64,000 nt of DNA from assembly GCF_004295795.1 (NCBI RefSeq), contig NZ_SEBR01000005.1, forward strand, positions 174,984 to 238,983, given 5' to 3'. The notes under the pieces are model-generated. The model saw only the letters and a program-made list of their open reading frames with translations. It was not told where the DNA came from and did not search any database. Position 1 is the stretch's first letter. Each line of letters begins with the position of its first letter. This document shows, in pieces, positions 45,636 through 53,323 of the stretch. The translations under genes and the position numbers were made by a program. The stretch comes from Flavobacterium sp. (lineage in GTDB: Bacteria; Bacteroidota; Bacteroidia; Flavobacteriales; Flavobacteriaceae).

Positions 45636-45926
45636 TTATTCAAAATTCATTGGTTCTTCGGGTGTCGGACTCAAATACTTTTTCAATTCGGTTTCAATTT
45701 TTTTACAGCCTACCAAAATTGGTTTATCGGTTATCTCAAATTCAATTGAATTGTGATTGACCGAGTAATTCCCTATTATTTTTCCGGCTTTCGTCGGAAT
45801 TGAAAACGTTCCTTTTTCGGTAGTGCCTTCGAAAGTGCCACCAATTGATGTAATGCCGTTTTTTGCCTTTTCGATAAGGATTTCGATTGGCTCGATAACA
45901 GCAATATTGAAATTACATTTTGCCAT
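45636..45926 (-). CDS. Small beta-rich protein of unknown function
   Basis: 96 residues: helix (VIEPIEILIEKAKNGI), then alternating strands GGTFEGTTEKGTFSIPT, GKIIGNYSVNHNSIEFEITDKPILVG and an IETELKKYL helix. This outline resembles the polyhydroxyalkanoate-granule-associated PHA_gran_rgn type, but the match is weak. It follows the alpha/beta hydrolase after 126 bases. A minor alternative is a lipid- or carbohydrate-binding small protein. Confidence 0.65.
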   Translation of the reverse strand: MAKCNFNIAVIEPIEILIEKAKNGITSIGGTFEGTTEKGTFSIPTKAGKIIGNYSVNHNSIEFEITDKPILVGCKKIETELKKYLSPTPEEPMNFE

Positions 45927-46052
45927 ATTGTATGTGTTTAATTGGTTATAGTGGGTTTGATACTTGCCGCCAAAAAAGGTTGAATGCCAGATCAGCTATC
46001 TCAAAAGTCTTAAACGTACTTCGAAATGGTAGTTGCGACTTTATAAAACCGA

Positions 46053-46919
46053 TTAACTCAAGTTGTCATAAATAGTCTTCGCTATTTCAGAATCATCAAG
46101 GTAGCCTTCAATGCCGTGTTGGTTGTCTGTACTATTGTTCACGTGATTTGAATTCACAATTTCAGGATTGGTAAAGAAGTTTTGTTTGTTCAAGGGATTA
46201 AGTGCAACAACATCTCCGTCATCATAGGCATTGTACCATCCATTTTTGACACATCGTGGCATTTGAAGTGGGGCTTTGAGATATCGTTTGACGGATTTCA
46301 GACCAAGAGGAGATCCTATCGTAATGAATTTTTTTACCTCCAATTCTGGATTTGCGATCAGAACATTATAGGAAATGACAGTGCCCAGCGAGTGGCTTAC
46401 CAGAACAAACTCATCGTCTTTAGGCAATTGGGACGTCACGATTTCATCGATTTTTTCCCTTATGGCGGGGACTGTCAAATATAGAAACACGTCGAAGGTA
46501 TATTTTCTAAGTGCGATTTCTCCCCATTTTCCGTGTCTGTCCAATGCCCTTAGAAGTGCTTGCGTCCAACCCCAATTGAGCGGGCCGCGTTCCAGTATTT
46601 CGTCTCCGCTATTTTTTTGGATTTCATCAAGACGCAATCCTTCATTTTCAGCAATTTCTTCGAGGAAGTTCGTAAACGCCGTTGGAGGTGTCGTAAGTTC
46701 CGTTCCTTTCTTTATTATTTCGGGAGTAGCTTTGTAGAAATCATTGGTCATGGTATCCAATTCATCACCGTAAAATGGAAATATCACATCAATGTCATCG
46801 ATGTCGAGTTTCAACTGAGATTTGGTCAATCCTTCGGCGAAGGTATTCAACCATATTTCTTTCAAGTCTGACGGATTTTTACCGCCTTGAGCTCTGCCGT
46901 GCAAAAATACTAATTTCAT
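46053..46919 (-). CDS. Alpha/beta hydrolase in a protease operon
   Basis: 288 residues, no signal peptide. FLHGRAQGGKNP near the N-terminus (oxyanion strand/turn), nucleophile elbow VSHSLGT with Ser177, an Asp-rich YDDGDVVAL around 232-236, and a late His in NQHGIEGY (His268), giving a plausible Ser-Asp-His triad. The start overlaps the stop of the caspase gene by four bases. Phospholipase or esterase activity is likely. A lipase beside a caspase suggests it attacks membranes as an effector, which is inference. Confidence 0.82.
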   Translation of the reverse strand: MKLVFLHGRAQGGKNPSDLKEIWLNTFAEGLTKSQLKLDIDDIDVIFPFYGDELDTMTNDFYKATPEIIKKGTELTTPPTAFTNFLEEIAENEGLRLDEIQKNSGDEILERGPLNWGWTQALLRALDRHGKWGEIALRKYTFDVFLYLTVPAIREKIDEIVTSQLPKDDEFVLVSHSLGTVISYNVLIANPELEVKKFITIGSPLGLKSVKRYLKAPLQMPRCVKNGWYNAYDDGDVVALNPLNKQNFFTNPEIVNSNHVNNSTDNQHGIEGYLDDSEIAKTIYDNLS

Positions 46920-48790
46920 GATAGTCGATTATTTGATATTGCTTCTGATAAAATTTGGGTTCCTTCTTCATTGAATGTTGTCCACAAATTGGGGACAAGG
47001 TTTTCACTTGCCAGTCTCAGAGTTGGGTTTAAGAAGTCCTTGAAAAGATGTGCGTAAGCCCAACCAGAAGAAAGCATAGGGCAAAACGGACCAACCATTT
47101 GTCGGGTGCTGCCAAGCCTTCCGGCTAACATCACGACATCAAACGGCAGTATCTGATCTTCCATTTCCATGTATTCCAAAACAGACTTTATGGCTTCCAC
47201 ATTCCCTTGCTGTCTGAATGCATATGCCGCATACAATCCCAGTGAAGGATCTACGGATTTTTCCCTTCGCAGTAAACTTCCAATGCCATTGAAGTCGGCT
47301 GTTTCATTTGCTGAACCTGTTCTCGAATCAAACAGTGTCCCGTATTCAAGACCTTCATTTGCTGCACTTGCAACGATAGCTCGCGCCCAAAGAATCTTGT
47401 CTTTATTTCTTTCGAACTCTCGGTATTTGGGCGCGTTTTTCCTGGAAGGCGAATAATTGACGGTGAGAAGTCGGCCTTTTCGAAAAATCAAATGACCGAT
47501 AAAGCCTGGTAAAACCATGATTGGGACGGACTCTTGATTTTTTAGGATAAATAATGCGGTGGAAACATTGTTGTCCTTAATCGCAACAAATGTTCCTTTT
47601 TCAGTGTAACTGATGGTGGGACTTGTCGCAGCTATTACGTCACTTACCTCCGTTCCCTCGACTACAAATCCAGTACGATAATCAACGCTGTCCAAGACGT
47701 CGGCGTTTAGAATTTTAGCCCAGCCTTTAACTAGCTGTGAGTTTGGATTGTTATTGGAAATTTCGTTGTATTTCAGGCGCAAGCCAAAAAGATTGTCTTT
47801 TGTATTTTTTTGGGCGGAGACAGAATCAGTAATCCTGAAAACAGGATGATTTAACGAATGGGCAATTTGCTTCTGGAAAAGAACATTTATTTTCTTGTCG
47901 GAAAGATTCGATAAAGCGCCACTTTCATTTTCTTGGCTCAGCAATAGGTTTTTTGCCACTTCATCGTCAAAAGCAGACAAAAAGGGTTTGTTGGCCATGT
48001 GTTGAAGAATGAGATCAGGTTCCTGACTCAAAGTGGTTTTGATTGTGGAGGCTTTTTTCTTTACGAGTTTGATTAGAAAATCGTCGAGTTTGATTGAGTG
48101 AAGTTCCCATAAACCCTTGCTCAATTGTTTGTAGTTTTTATTTTTTTTGAGTTCGACAATTTGATAGAAATCGACGATACTTGCCGGATTTGATTGACAA
48201 GTCAGAAGCGATGGGTGATTCCCTTCAAGTACTTCCAAGAGGCATTTGGTGAAAATCCCAAACCGATCCAGTGATGTCAATCCACTTACTTCGTTGGCCG
48301 CACTACCGGGGCGTGTAGCGTAAAAAATGTCAACGGCTACCCTTTGAGTGGCCTCGCCGATTGGAAAAATCGAAGATCCAGCGCTCGTCAACGCGATCTC
48401 GGCCGGGAGTAAGCGACACGCATCCGATATGAAGGTCACATGTGGTACGTTGCAAGTCCTGGCATTGTCGATCGACCCGACGACATTTATGCTCTCATTC
48501 GGATTGCTCTTGGCACTTGATAGCAGCCAAGTTTCCTGGCCAGGTCCGCGGAGTTGTCCATGGCCCGAAAAAAACACGATGATCGACTCATATTTCATCG
48601 AATCGATGGATGTCGAAATATCTTTGAATATCGCCGCCAATTCCACATCTTTATCTTTATCGGTAAAGAGAGATGTGTCGTAAGATTGTGATTTTGCCCA
48701 AGTTTCCATTTTTTGTGCGCCTTCGGCAGCTGCCGTCAGGGGACTTAGGCCCTTGGCCTTATCGACACCTATACAAATGACTTTTTTCAT
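46916..48790 (-). CDS. Caspase-like (peptidase C14) protein with a long C-terminal extension
   Basis: Start at 48790 (MKKVICIGVDKAKGLSPL), overlapping the stop of the C1 peptidase; 30 residues upstream in frame are rejected. The 624-residue product has a caspase domain in residues 1-215: catalytic His77 in FFSGHGQ and Cys125 in ISDACR, with RPGSAANEV near the S1 pocket region. The C-terminal 400 residues have no obvious enzyme motif, but VLPGFIGHLIFRKGRLLTVNYS and GPFCPMLSSGWAY look like conserved signature segments found with such caspases. It should be a cytoplasmic protease. Likely role: signal-activated cleavage of a partner encoded beside it. Confidence 0.85.
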   Translation of the reverse strand: MKKVICIGVDKAKGLSPLTAAAEGAQKMETWAKSQSYDTSLFTDKDKDVELAAIFKDISTSIDSMKYESIIVFFSGHGQLRGPGQETWLLSSAKSNPNESINVVGSIDNARTCNVPHVTFISDACRLLPAEIALTSAGSSIFPIGEATQRVAVDIFYATRPGSAANEVSGLTSLDRFGIFTKCLLEVLEGNHPSLLTCQSNPASIVDFYQIVELKKNKNYKQLSKGLWELHSIKLDDFLIKLVKKKASTIKTTLSQEPDLILQHMANKPFLSAFDDEVAKNLLLSQENESGALSNLSDKKINVLFQKQIAHSLNHPVFRITDSVSAQKNTKDNLFGLRLKYNEISNNNPNSQLVKGWAKILNADVLDSVDYRTGFVVEGTEVSDVIAATSPTISYTEKGTFVAIKDNNVSTALFILKNQESVPIMVLPGFIGHLIFRKGRLLTVNYSPSRKNAPKYREFERNKDKILWARAIVASAANEGLEYGTLFDSRTGSANETADFNGIGSLLRREKSVDPSLGLYAAYAFRQQGNVEAIKSVLEYMEMEDQILPFDVVMLAGRLGSTRQMVGPFCPMLSSGWAYAHLFKDFLNPTLRLASENLVPNLWTTFNEEGTQILSEAISNNRLS

Positions 48791-49527
48791 GCCGAGTATA
48801 TTTTCCCTATGGTGTAGGCTACTTCGACAATCCGAAGCAAGTACGTATATGGAATCCACGCAAAACCGTTCGCTCCCCAATCTGCATAGTTATTTTTGAC
48901 CAGGAAAAATCCATTATTGTTCTGGAAAGCGTCGTCAAATCCGACAATACAGACGACATGGTTCGAACCTTCGTTTTTAGCGGATTTTTCCACCTTTGCC
49001 AACTCGTCGGTTGAAAGGTCTGGAAATTCCTCTTTCCCAACATTGGAAAATCGGACGTGATTGTTTACCGCTATTATTACGGGATGGTTTTCTGCCAACT
49101 TTGACTTGATCGAATCTATCGCGCTCTGGGATAGTTTAAAATTGATGTTTGTTTCCTGGTAATCGGTGATTCTGTACTTAACTGTGCCAGACGGTAGCGA
49201 TTTTTCTATGTCACCAGAACTTTCACAATTGCATTCGTAATCTCTTATAAAGACAGATCCTTCAGATTGGAGCAAGCTAAGTGCCTTGTCGGCGGTTCCG
49301 TATTTGCCGCACCATGGACTGCGTTTAAGAAAAGGTAATGACGAATTGTGATAACTCGCGACATAACCAGGCGAGAAGCTGTTTTTTTCGACAGCAACCG
49401 CTTCGGAGACATTGTTTGCGACGTTATATTCGATTGTCATAGCTGTATACGCCACGGCGTAAGCATAACAGGTATTTTTGTATTGGGATTTATTTTTAGG
49501 ACAGTATGTGCTCAGGTCTATCGCCAT
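48787..49527 (-). CDS. Papain-like C1 peptidase, cytoplasmic form without prodomain
   Basis: 246 residues with no signal or propeptide. Gln15 and Cys20 in SQYKNTCYAYAVAYT give the oxyanion hole and nucleophile; His190 lies in SNHVVCIVGFDD; Asn212 in FFLVKNNYADWGANGFAWI corresponds to the KNSWG segment of papain. A PWCGKYGTADKAL stretch matches the disulphide-proximal region. It starts seven bases after the stop of the beta-rich gene and overlaps the caspase start. A second cysteine protease in the same operon could cleave or activate the first. Confidence 0.85.
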   Translation of the reverse strand: MAIDLSTYCPKNKSQYKNTCYAYAVAYTAMTIEYNVANNVSEAVAVEKNSFSPGYVASYHNSSLPFLKRSPWCGKYGTADKALSLLQSEGSVFIRDYECNCESSGDIEKSLPSGTVKYRITDYQETNINFKLSQSAIDSIKSKLAENHPVIIAVNNHVRFSNVGKEEFPDLSTDELAKVEKSAKNEGSNHVVCIVGFDDAFQNNNGFFLVKNNYADWGANGFAWIPYTYLLRIVEVAYTIGKIYSA

Positions 49528-49534
49528 TTCACTT

Positions 49535-50344
49535 CTAGGTTAGATTGTTGGTATATTGTCTAAAGACCAGTTCGTCCTCGGATGCTTCCGTAGAGATGAA
49601 GTTGGCATCTTTGTACACCTCGTTCGAGATAGCATTGAAACGCCCTGCAAGCGGTTTAAAACTATTGCCGAAAGCCAAAAAATTAGATTGGATCTTACAC
49701 AATCCAATCATTACCACGAAGTCTTGTTCTGTTATAAATCTTTCGCCGCTTGATTTCTGCGATTTCACGCTGAGTCCTAAAGAAGCCGAGGCGAGATTTA
49801 TTTGAGGTACGTCGGCGGCGGCTTCAAGAGATAAAGAAAAGTCGCTCGAAGTTGAAACTGCGATAAGACCTCGTTTGGCGATTATGCAGTCGGTTATCAG
49901 TACAAAATTCCTTTGCCAACGTTTTTTGTCTTTCTTATGGATTTCAAGTAATTTTTGACCCAAAATGTGTTTGTTCTCAATCATGTCAACCGTGCAGCCG
50001 GCGGCGTTTACAAAAACGGCCTCTTCTTTTCCGAAATTTATGTCAATCGAAGCGTTGACAGGCACTGTTCCTACAGTCGCTTCTACCTTGGGTTTGATCT
50101 CATATGTTACGCCCTTTTGCGAAGTGAACAGCTTTTCATCTGAAGTTTCGTCTTTCCTTACTTTGATTTCAAAATTTTTCAGTTCGTCGAATTCGCTCAA
50201 ATTCCCCAAATGCACGAAAATGTTTCCATCCATTCGTCCATAATCGCCAAGTTTGAGCGGTGTTCCCGGGTACCAAACCCCGTAAAGCACTTTTTCGTTT
50301 TGTCTGACCGTGTCTGTGTAGACTCTTGCAACTCCTTTACTCAT
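49535..50344 (-). CDS. Beta-rich protein of unknown function; gasdermin-like fold suspected
   Basis: 269 residues from MSKGVARVYTDTVRQN; first gene of the protease operon. Short N-terminal helix, then VWYPGTPLKLGDYG (24-37) and NIFVHLGNLSEF, then a region of alternating long strands (KGVTYEIKPKVEATVG, VPVNASIDINFG, NFVLITDCIIAKRGLIAVS, DFSLSLEAAADVPQI, DFVVMIGLCKI). The last 30 residues (DANFISTEASEDELVFR...) look like a short separate tail. Length, order of elements and a caspase next door fit bacterial gasdermins by eye, but the usual palmitoylated N-terminal Cys is absent and I cannot test the fold. It could equally be another beta-sandwich family. Confidence 0.6.
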   Translation of the reverse strand: MSKGVARVYTDTVRQNEKVLYGVWYPGTPLKLGDYGRMDGNIFVHLGNLSEFDELKNFEIKVRKDETSDEKLFTSQKGVTYEIKPKVEATVGTVPVNASIDINFGKEEAVFVNAAGCTVDMIENKHILGQKLLEIHKKDKKRWQRNFVLITDCIIAKRGLIAVSTSSDFSLSLEAAADVPQINLASASLGLSVKSQKSSGERFITEQDFVVMIGLCKIQSNFLAFGNSFKPLAGRFNAISNEVYKDANFISTEASEDELVFRQYTNNLT

Positions 50345-51346
50345 AATTAAAGTATTGATGTTATAAAAAGCAGTGAAGCTCAAGGCCATTTACGACCTTA
50401 AGTGATATTCGATGCGCGCTAAAATGTTCTTGGATGGAACTTAAATGTAGTTGTTGTAAGGCTATCGCGTCTAAGCAATCGACAACTCGCATAAATATCG
50501 GTTGAGGTGTACTTGACAATTTGAAAGTGTAAATAAAATCTGAGGAAAAGGTTCGATTGTGATGTATTGTAGCTTATATCCAGATTTTCAGAACGCTTCA
50601 TTCGATCGTACATCAGCGCGATAAGTGCTGGCCACGTGCTAGCTGTTGCTAACGTCAATCGGATAGTCGAAGGTGTTTGAGACTGCATCGATACCAGCAA
50701 TCAAACCATTGAGAAGTTTGCAGTAGCAATCTTCTTGTAAAAATTTAAGTTCGTCATGCAAGTGGTAAAGTTATTGACGAAACCGCGAACACCGACACTT
50801 GCCTATTTCACTTCAAGGTTTGGTAAACGGTAAGTGTTTTGGTCTTGAACTCTGTGTCGTTTACCTGTTGTGCGCTCACGCCGGTCAGGAAGAAAGGTGC
50901 AAAGAGAAATGTAAGGTGTCGTTCATAAGCGGATATGTTGATTGAATTAATATATACCGATGCCTCGCTGATTGTCCAACGTACAAGATTATCCGGGTCA
51001 ACAATTGCTTTGAAAGGACAATGTAGGCGACTGGCATACATCTGACGGAAAAATAATAATGCGACACTTCCAGCGTATTTGGCATTATATAAGCACTCTC
51101 AATTTGCGGATTTCCTAACGTTTCGAGTTTCGGAAATTCTCATCCTGTCACCCCAATTTGTTAAAACTTGAAATCTTAACTTATTCCCAAAACAACTCTC
51201 GGGAAATTACATACTTTCGCCCCACCAAGACAAACCGGGACTTGCTCCCAACCCTAAGAAATTTGATTTATTGCCGACCGGGCCTTACCAACCTATCCGG
51301 ACTTATTGACATCAATTAATGACAATAGATAAACAAATTTCGATTC
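50345..51346. other. 1-kb gap between the protease operon and the second RHS locus
   Basis: No convincing complete gene. At about 50808-50930 (minus strand) a frame reads HLTFLFAPFFLTGVSAQQ-VNDTEFKTKTLTVYQTLK and stops; this resembles a signal peptide and short mature part but has no start codon in frame, suggesting a gene remnant. The last 94 bases are the conserved leader. Two other short minus-strand frames (50419-50700) are not supported. Confidence 0.5.
51253..51346 (+). promoter_or_regulatory. Leader conserved with the first RHS locus
   Basis: CCTAAGAAATTTG at 51253 and ATAAACAAATTTCGA just before the ATG match the leader at 15380-15468 with similar spacing (94 against 89 bases). It contains no terminator hairpin that I can see. 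Confidence 0.55.
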
Positions 51347-53263
51347 ATGATATCATTCCGCACAAGCCGGAAGCTGCTGCCGTTATTGGGGCTGCTTCTA
51401 CCATTACCCGCATTTTCCCAGGACATCCAATGGGAAAGATCTTATGGCGGCAAACACGCTGACTATTTGTTCGATGCCGTGCCTACGGCCGATTACGGTT
51501 TTATCCTGGCCGGAAGTTCGCTTTCCGGGAAGAGTGGGAACAAGACTTCCGCGAACAATGGCAACCTCGATTATTGGATATGGAAGATGGATGAGAAAGG
51601 CGAGGCGGTTTGGCAGAAAAGCTTTGGCGGCTCGGGAATCGACCTTTTGCAGAGCATCCGGCTCACCCGCGATGGCGGCTTTATCCTTGCGGGAACATCG
51701 AACAGCCCGAAAAGTCAGGACAAAACTGAGGACAGCAAAGGCGGAAACGACTTCTGGGTCATAAAACTCGATGCCGGCGGTGGCGAAAGATGGCAGAAGA
51801 CCATCGGCGGCTATGGATCAGATCAGTTGGTAAATGCCGTACAGACGCGCGATGGCGGTTTCCTTTTGGCGGGTACTTCCTCTTCGGATGCAAACGGAGA
51901 CAAGTCCGACAAGTGCCGAGGCGGGAATGACATTTGGCTCGTAAAACTTGACAACGCCGGCAGCGTAAAATGGCAGAAGACTTTCGGGGGCGCTTTCGAC
52001 GATGAGCTGCGAAGTGTCGTGGCAACTTCTGACGGCGGCTATCTGGTTGGCGCCTATTCCACTTCATCCGAAACGGGAGACAAACTGGGCAAATGTTTCG
52101 GCGCCGGAGATTTTTGGCTCCTGCGACTCGACGATAAAGGTGATGTGATCTGGCAGCAAACTTTTGGTGGCGCGAAAGACGATGAGCTCAAGACCGTTAT
52201 ACAAACGAACGACGGAAATTTCATGGTTGCTGGCTACTCGAATTCGGGCGCTGGCTTCAACAAAACGACCTCGAGCCGTGACGGAAGCGATTTCTGGGTC
52301 TTGAAAATCGATACCGATGGACAAAGCCTCTGGCAGGAAAGCTACGACTTCGGGAAATATGACGTGCTGACTTCGATCATCGAAAATACCGACGGTACGC
52401 TGCTAATCGCCGGACACGCCAAATCTGATCCCGGAAAGGCGAACGACACCGAAGGCACGAACGATTACATCGCGCTCAAAGTGGCTGCTGACGGACGCGA
52501 GATTTGGAGCCGTACCCTTGGAAGTGATGGCGAGGATGTTTTGTACAAACTTGTCGAAACCCGCGATGGCGGATATCTTTTGGCGGGCACTTCAAATCCA
52601 GAAGCTGTAAAAAAATCCAGTTCGCGAAAAGGAAGTAAAATCAAAAAAGGACTGGCGAAAGTGAGCAACGGACAGCATTTGGCTGTTGCCGACAAAGCCC
52701 AACAACAGATGGACGGGTATGTAAATGACACGCGATCATCGGTCAACGATCATTACAAAGAGCAGACATCGGAACTTTCGAATTCGGTGAACGACGCCTT
52801 GGGTCAGAAAGACGGCCCGGCGAAGTTCAGCGTCGGCGGGCCAGGCGATTTGCTAAAGGGCAGAAGTGGTGAAAACGCTGGAAAAAGCGAAGCTTCCGGA
52901 AATGCACAAAGTGGAGCTACTTCCAAAAAATTGCCGGCTTCGAGACAGAAATCCAACAACCTTGGCAAGACTGACTTTTGGGTCGTGAAACTCAAGGACA
53001 AGGATAAGAAAGAGAAGCCTAAAAAGAATATTGAGGCTTTCCCTAATCCCACCGCTGAATACACGAATGTCGTCGTAGGATATGAATTCGATAACGGAAC
53101 CGCAACAGTGTTCGACATCAGTGGACGACAGTTGCAAAGCTTTCCGATTTCCGAACAAACCGTCCCCGTTAATCTTCAGGGCTTGCCTGAGGGAATTTAC
53201 ATCGTGAATATCAGGACGAATAAGTCTGATGATTCTGTGAAGGTGATGAAGACTCAAAAATAG
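51347..53263 (+). CDS. T9SS-sorted propeller-like repeat protein, paralogue of the 13451 gene
   Basis: 638 residues. Signal peptide (LLPLLGLLLPLPAFSQ), then the same series of repeats as in the first locus (W-x-K-FGG, T-x-DGG[FY], [GT]-[TY]-S, W-x-[LI]KLD), a low-complexity linker and a T9SS type A domain (AFPNPTAEYTNVVVGYEF, IYIVNIRTNKSDDSVKVMKTQ). It is colinear with the first copy throughout. First gene of the second RHS operon. Confidence 0.88.
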   Translation: MISFRTSRKLLPLLGLLLPLPAFSQDIQWERSYGGKHADYLFDAVPTADYGFILAGSSLSGKSGNKTSANNGNLDYWIWKMDEKGEAVWQKSFGGSGIDLLQSIRLTRDGGFILAGTSNSPKSQDKTEDSKGGNDFWVIKLDAGGGERWQKTIGGYGSDQLVNAVQTRDGGFLLAGTSSSDANGDKSDKCRGGNDIWLVKLDNAGSVKWQKTFGGAFDDELRSVVATSDGGYLVGAYSTSSETGDKLGKCFGAGDFWLLRLDDKGDVIWQQTFGGAKDDELKTVIQTNDGNFMVAGYSNSGAGFNKTTSSRDGSDFWVLKIDTDGQSLWQESYDFGKYDVLTSIIENTDGTLLIAGHAKSDPGKANDTEGTNDYIALKVAADGREIWSRTLGSDGEDVLYKLVETRDGGYLLAGTSNPEAVKKSSSRKGSKIKKGLAKVSNGQHLAVADKAQQQMDGYVNDTRSSVNDHYKEQTSELSNSVNDALGQKDGPAKFSVGGPGDLLKGRSGENAGKSEASGNAQSGATSKKLPASRQKSNNLGKTDFWVVKLKDKDKKEKPKKNIEAFPNPTAEYTNVVVGYEFDNGTATVFDISGRQLQSFPISEQTVPVNLQGLPEGIYIVNIRTNKSDDSVKVMKTQK

Positions 53264-53323
53264 TGTAAATAATCTTCTCACCACAGCACCAACAATTCAA
53301 AAATCTTATCTAAAATACTTTCT

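Noticed and set aside
50419..50700. 93-codon minus-strand frame in the gap
   Set aside because: No family features, unusual composition and no neighbouring signals; treated as a chance frame.
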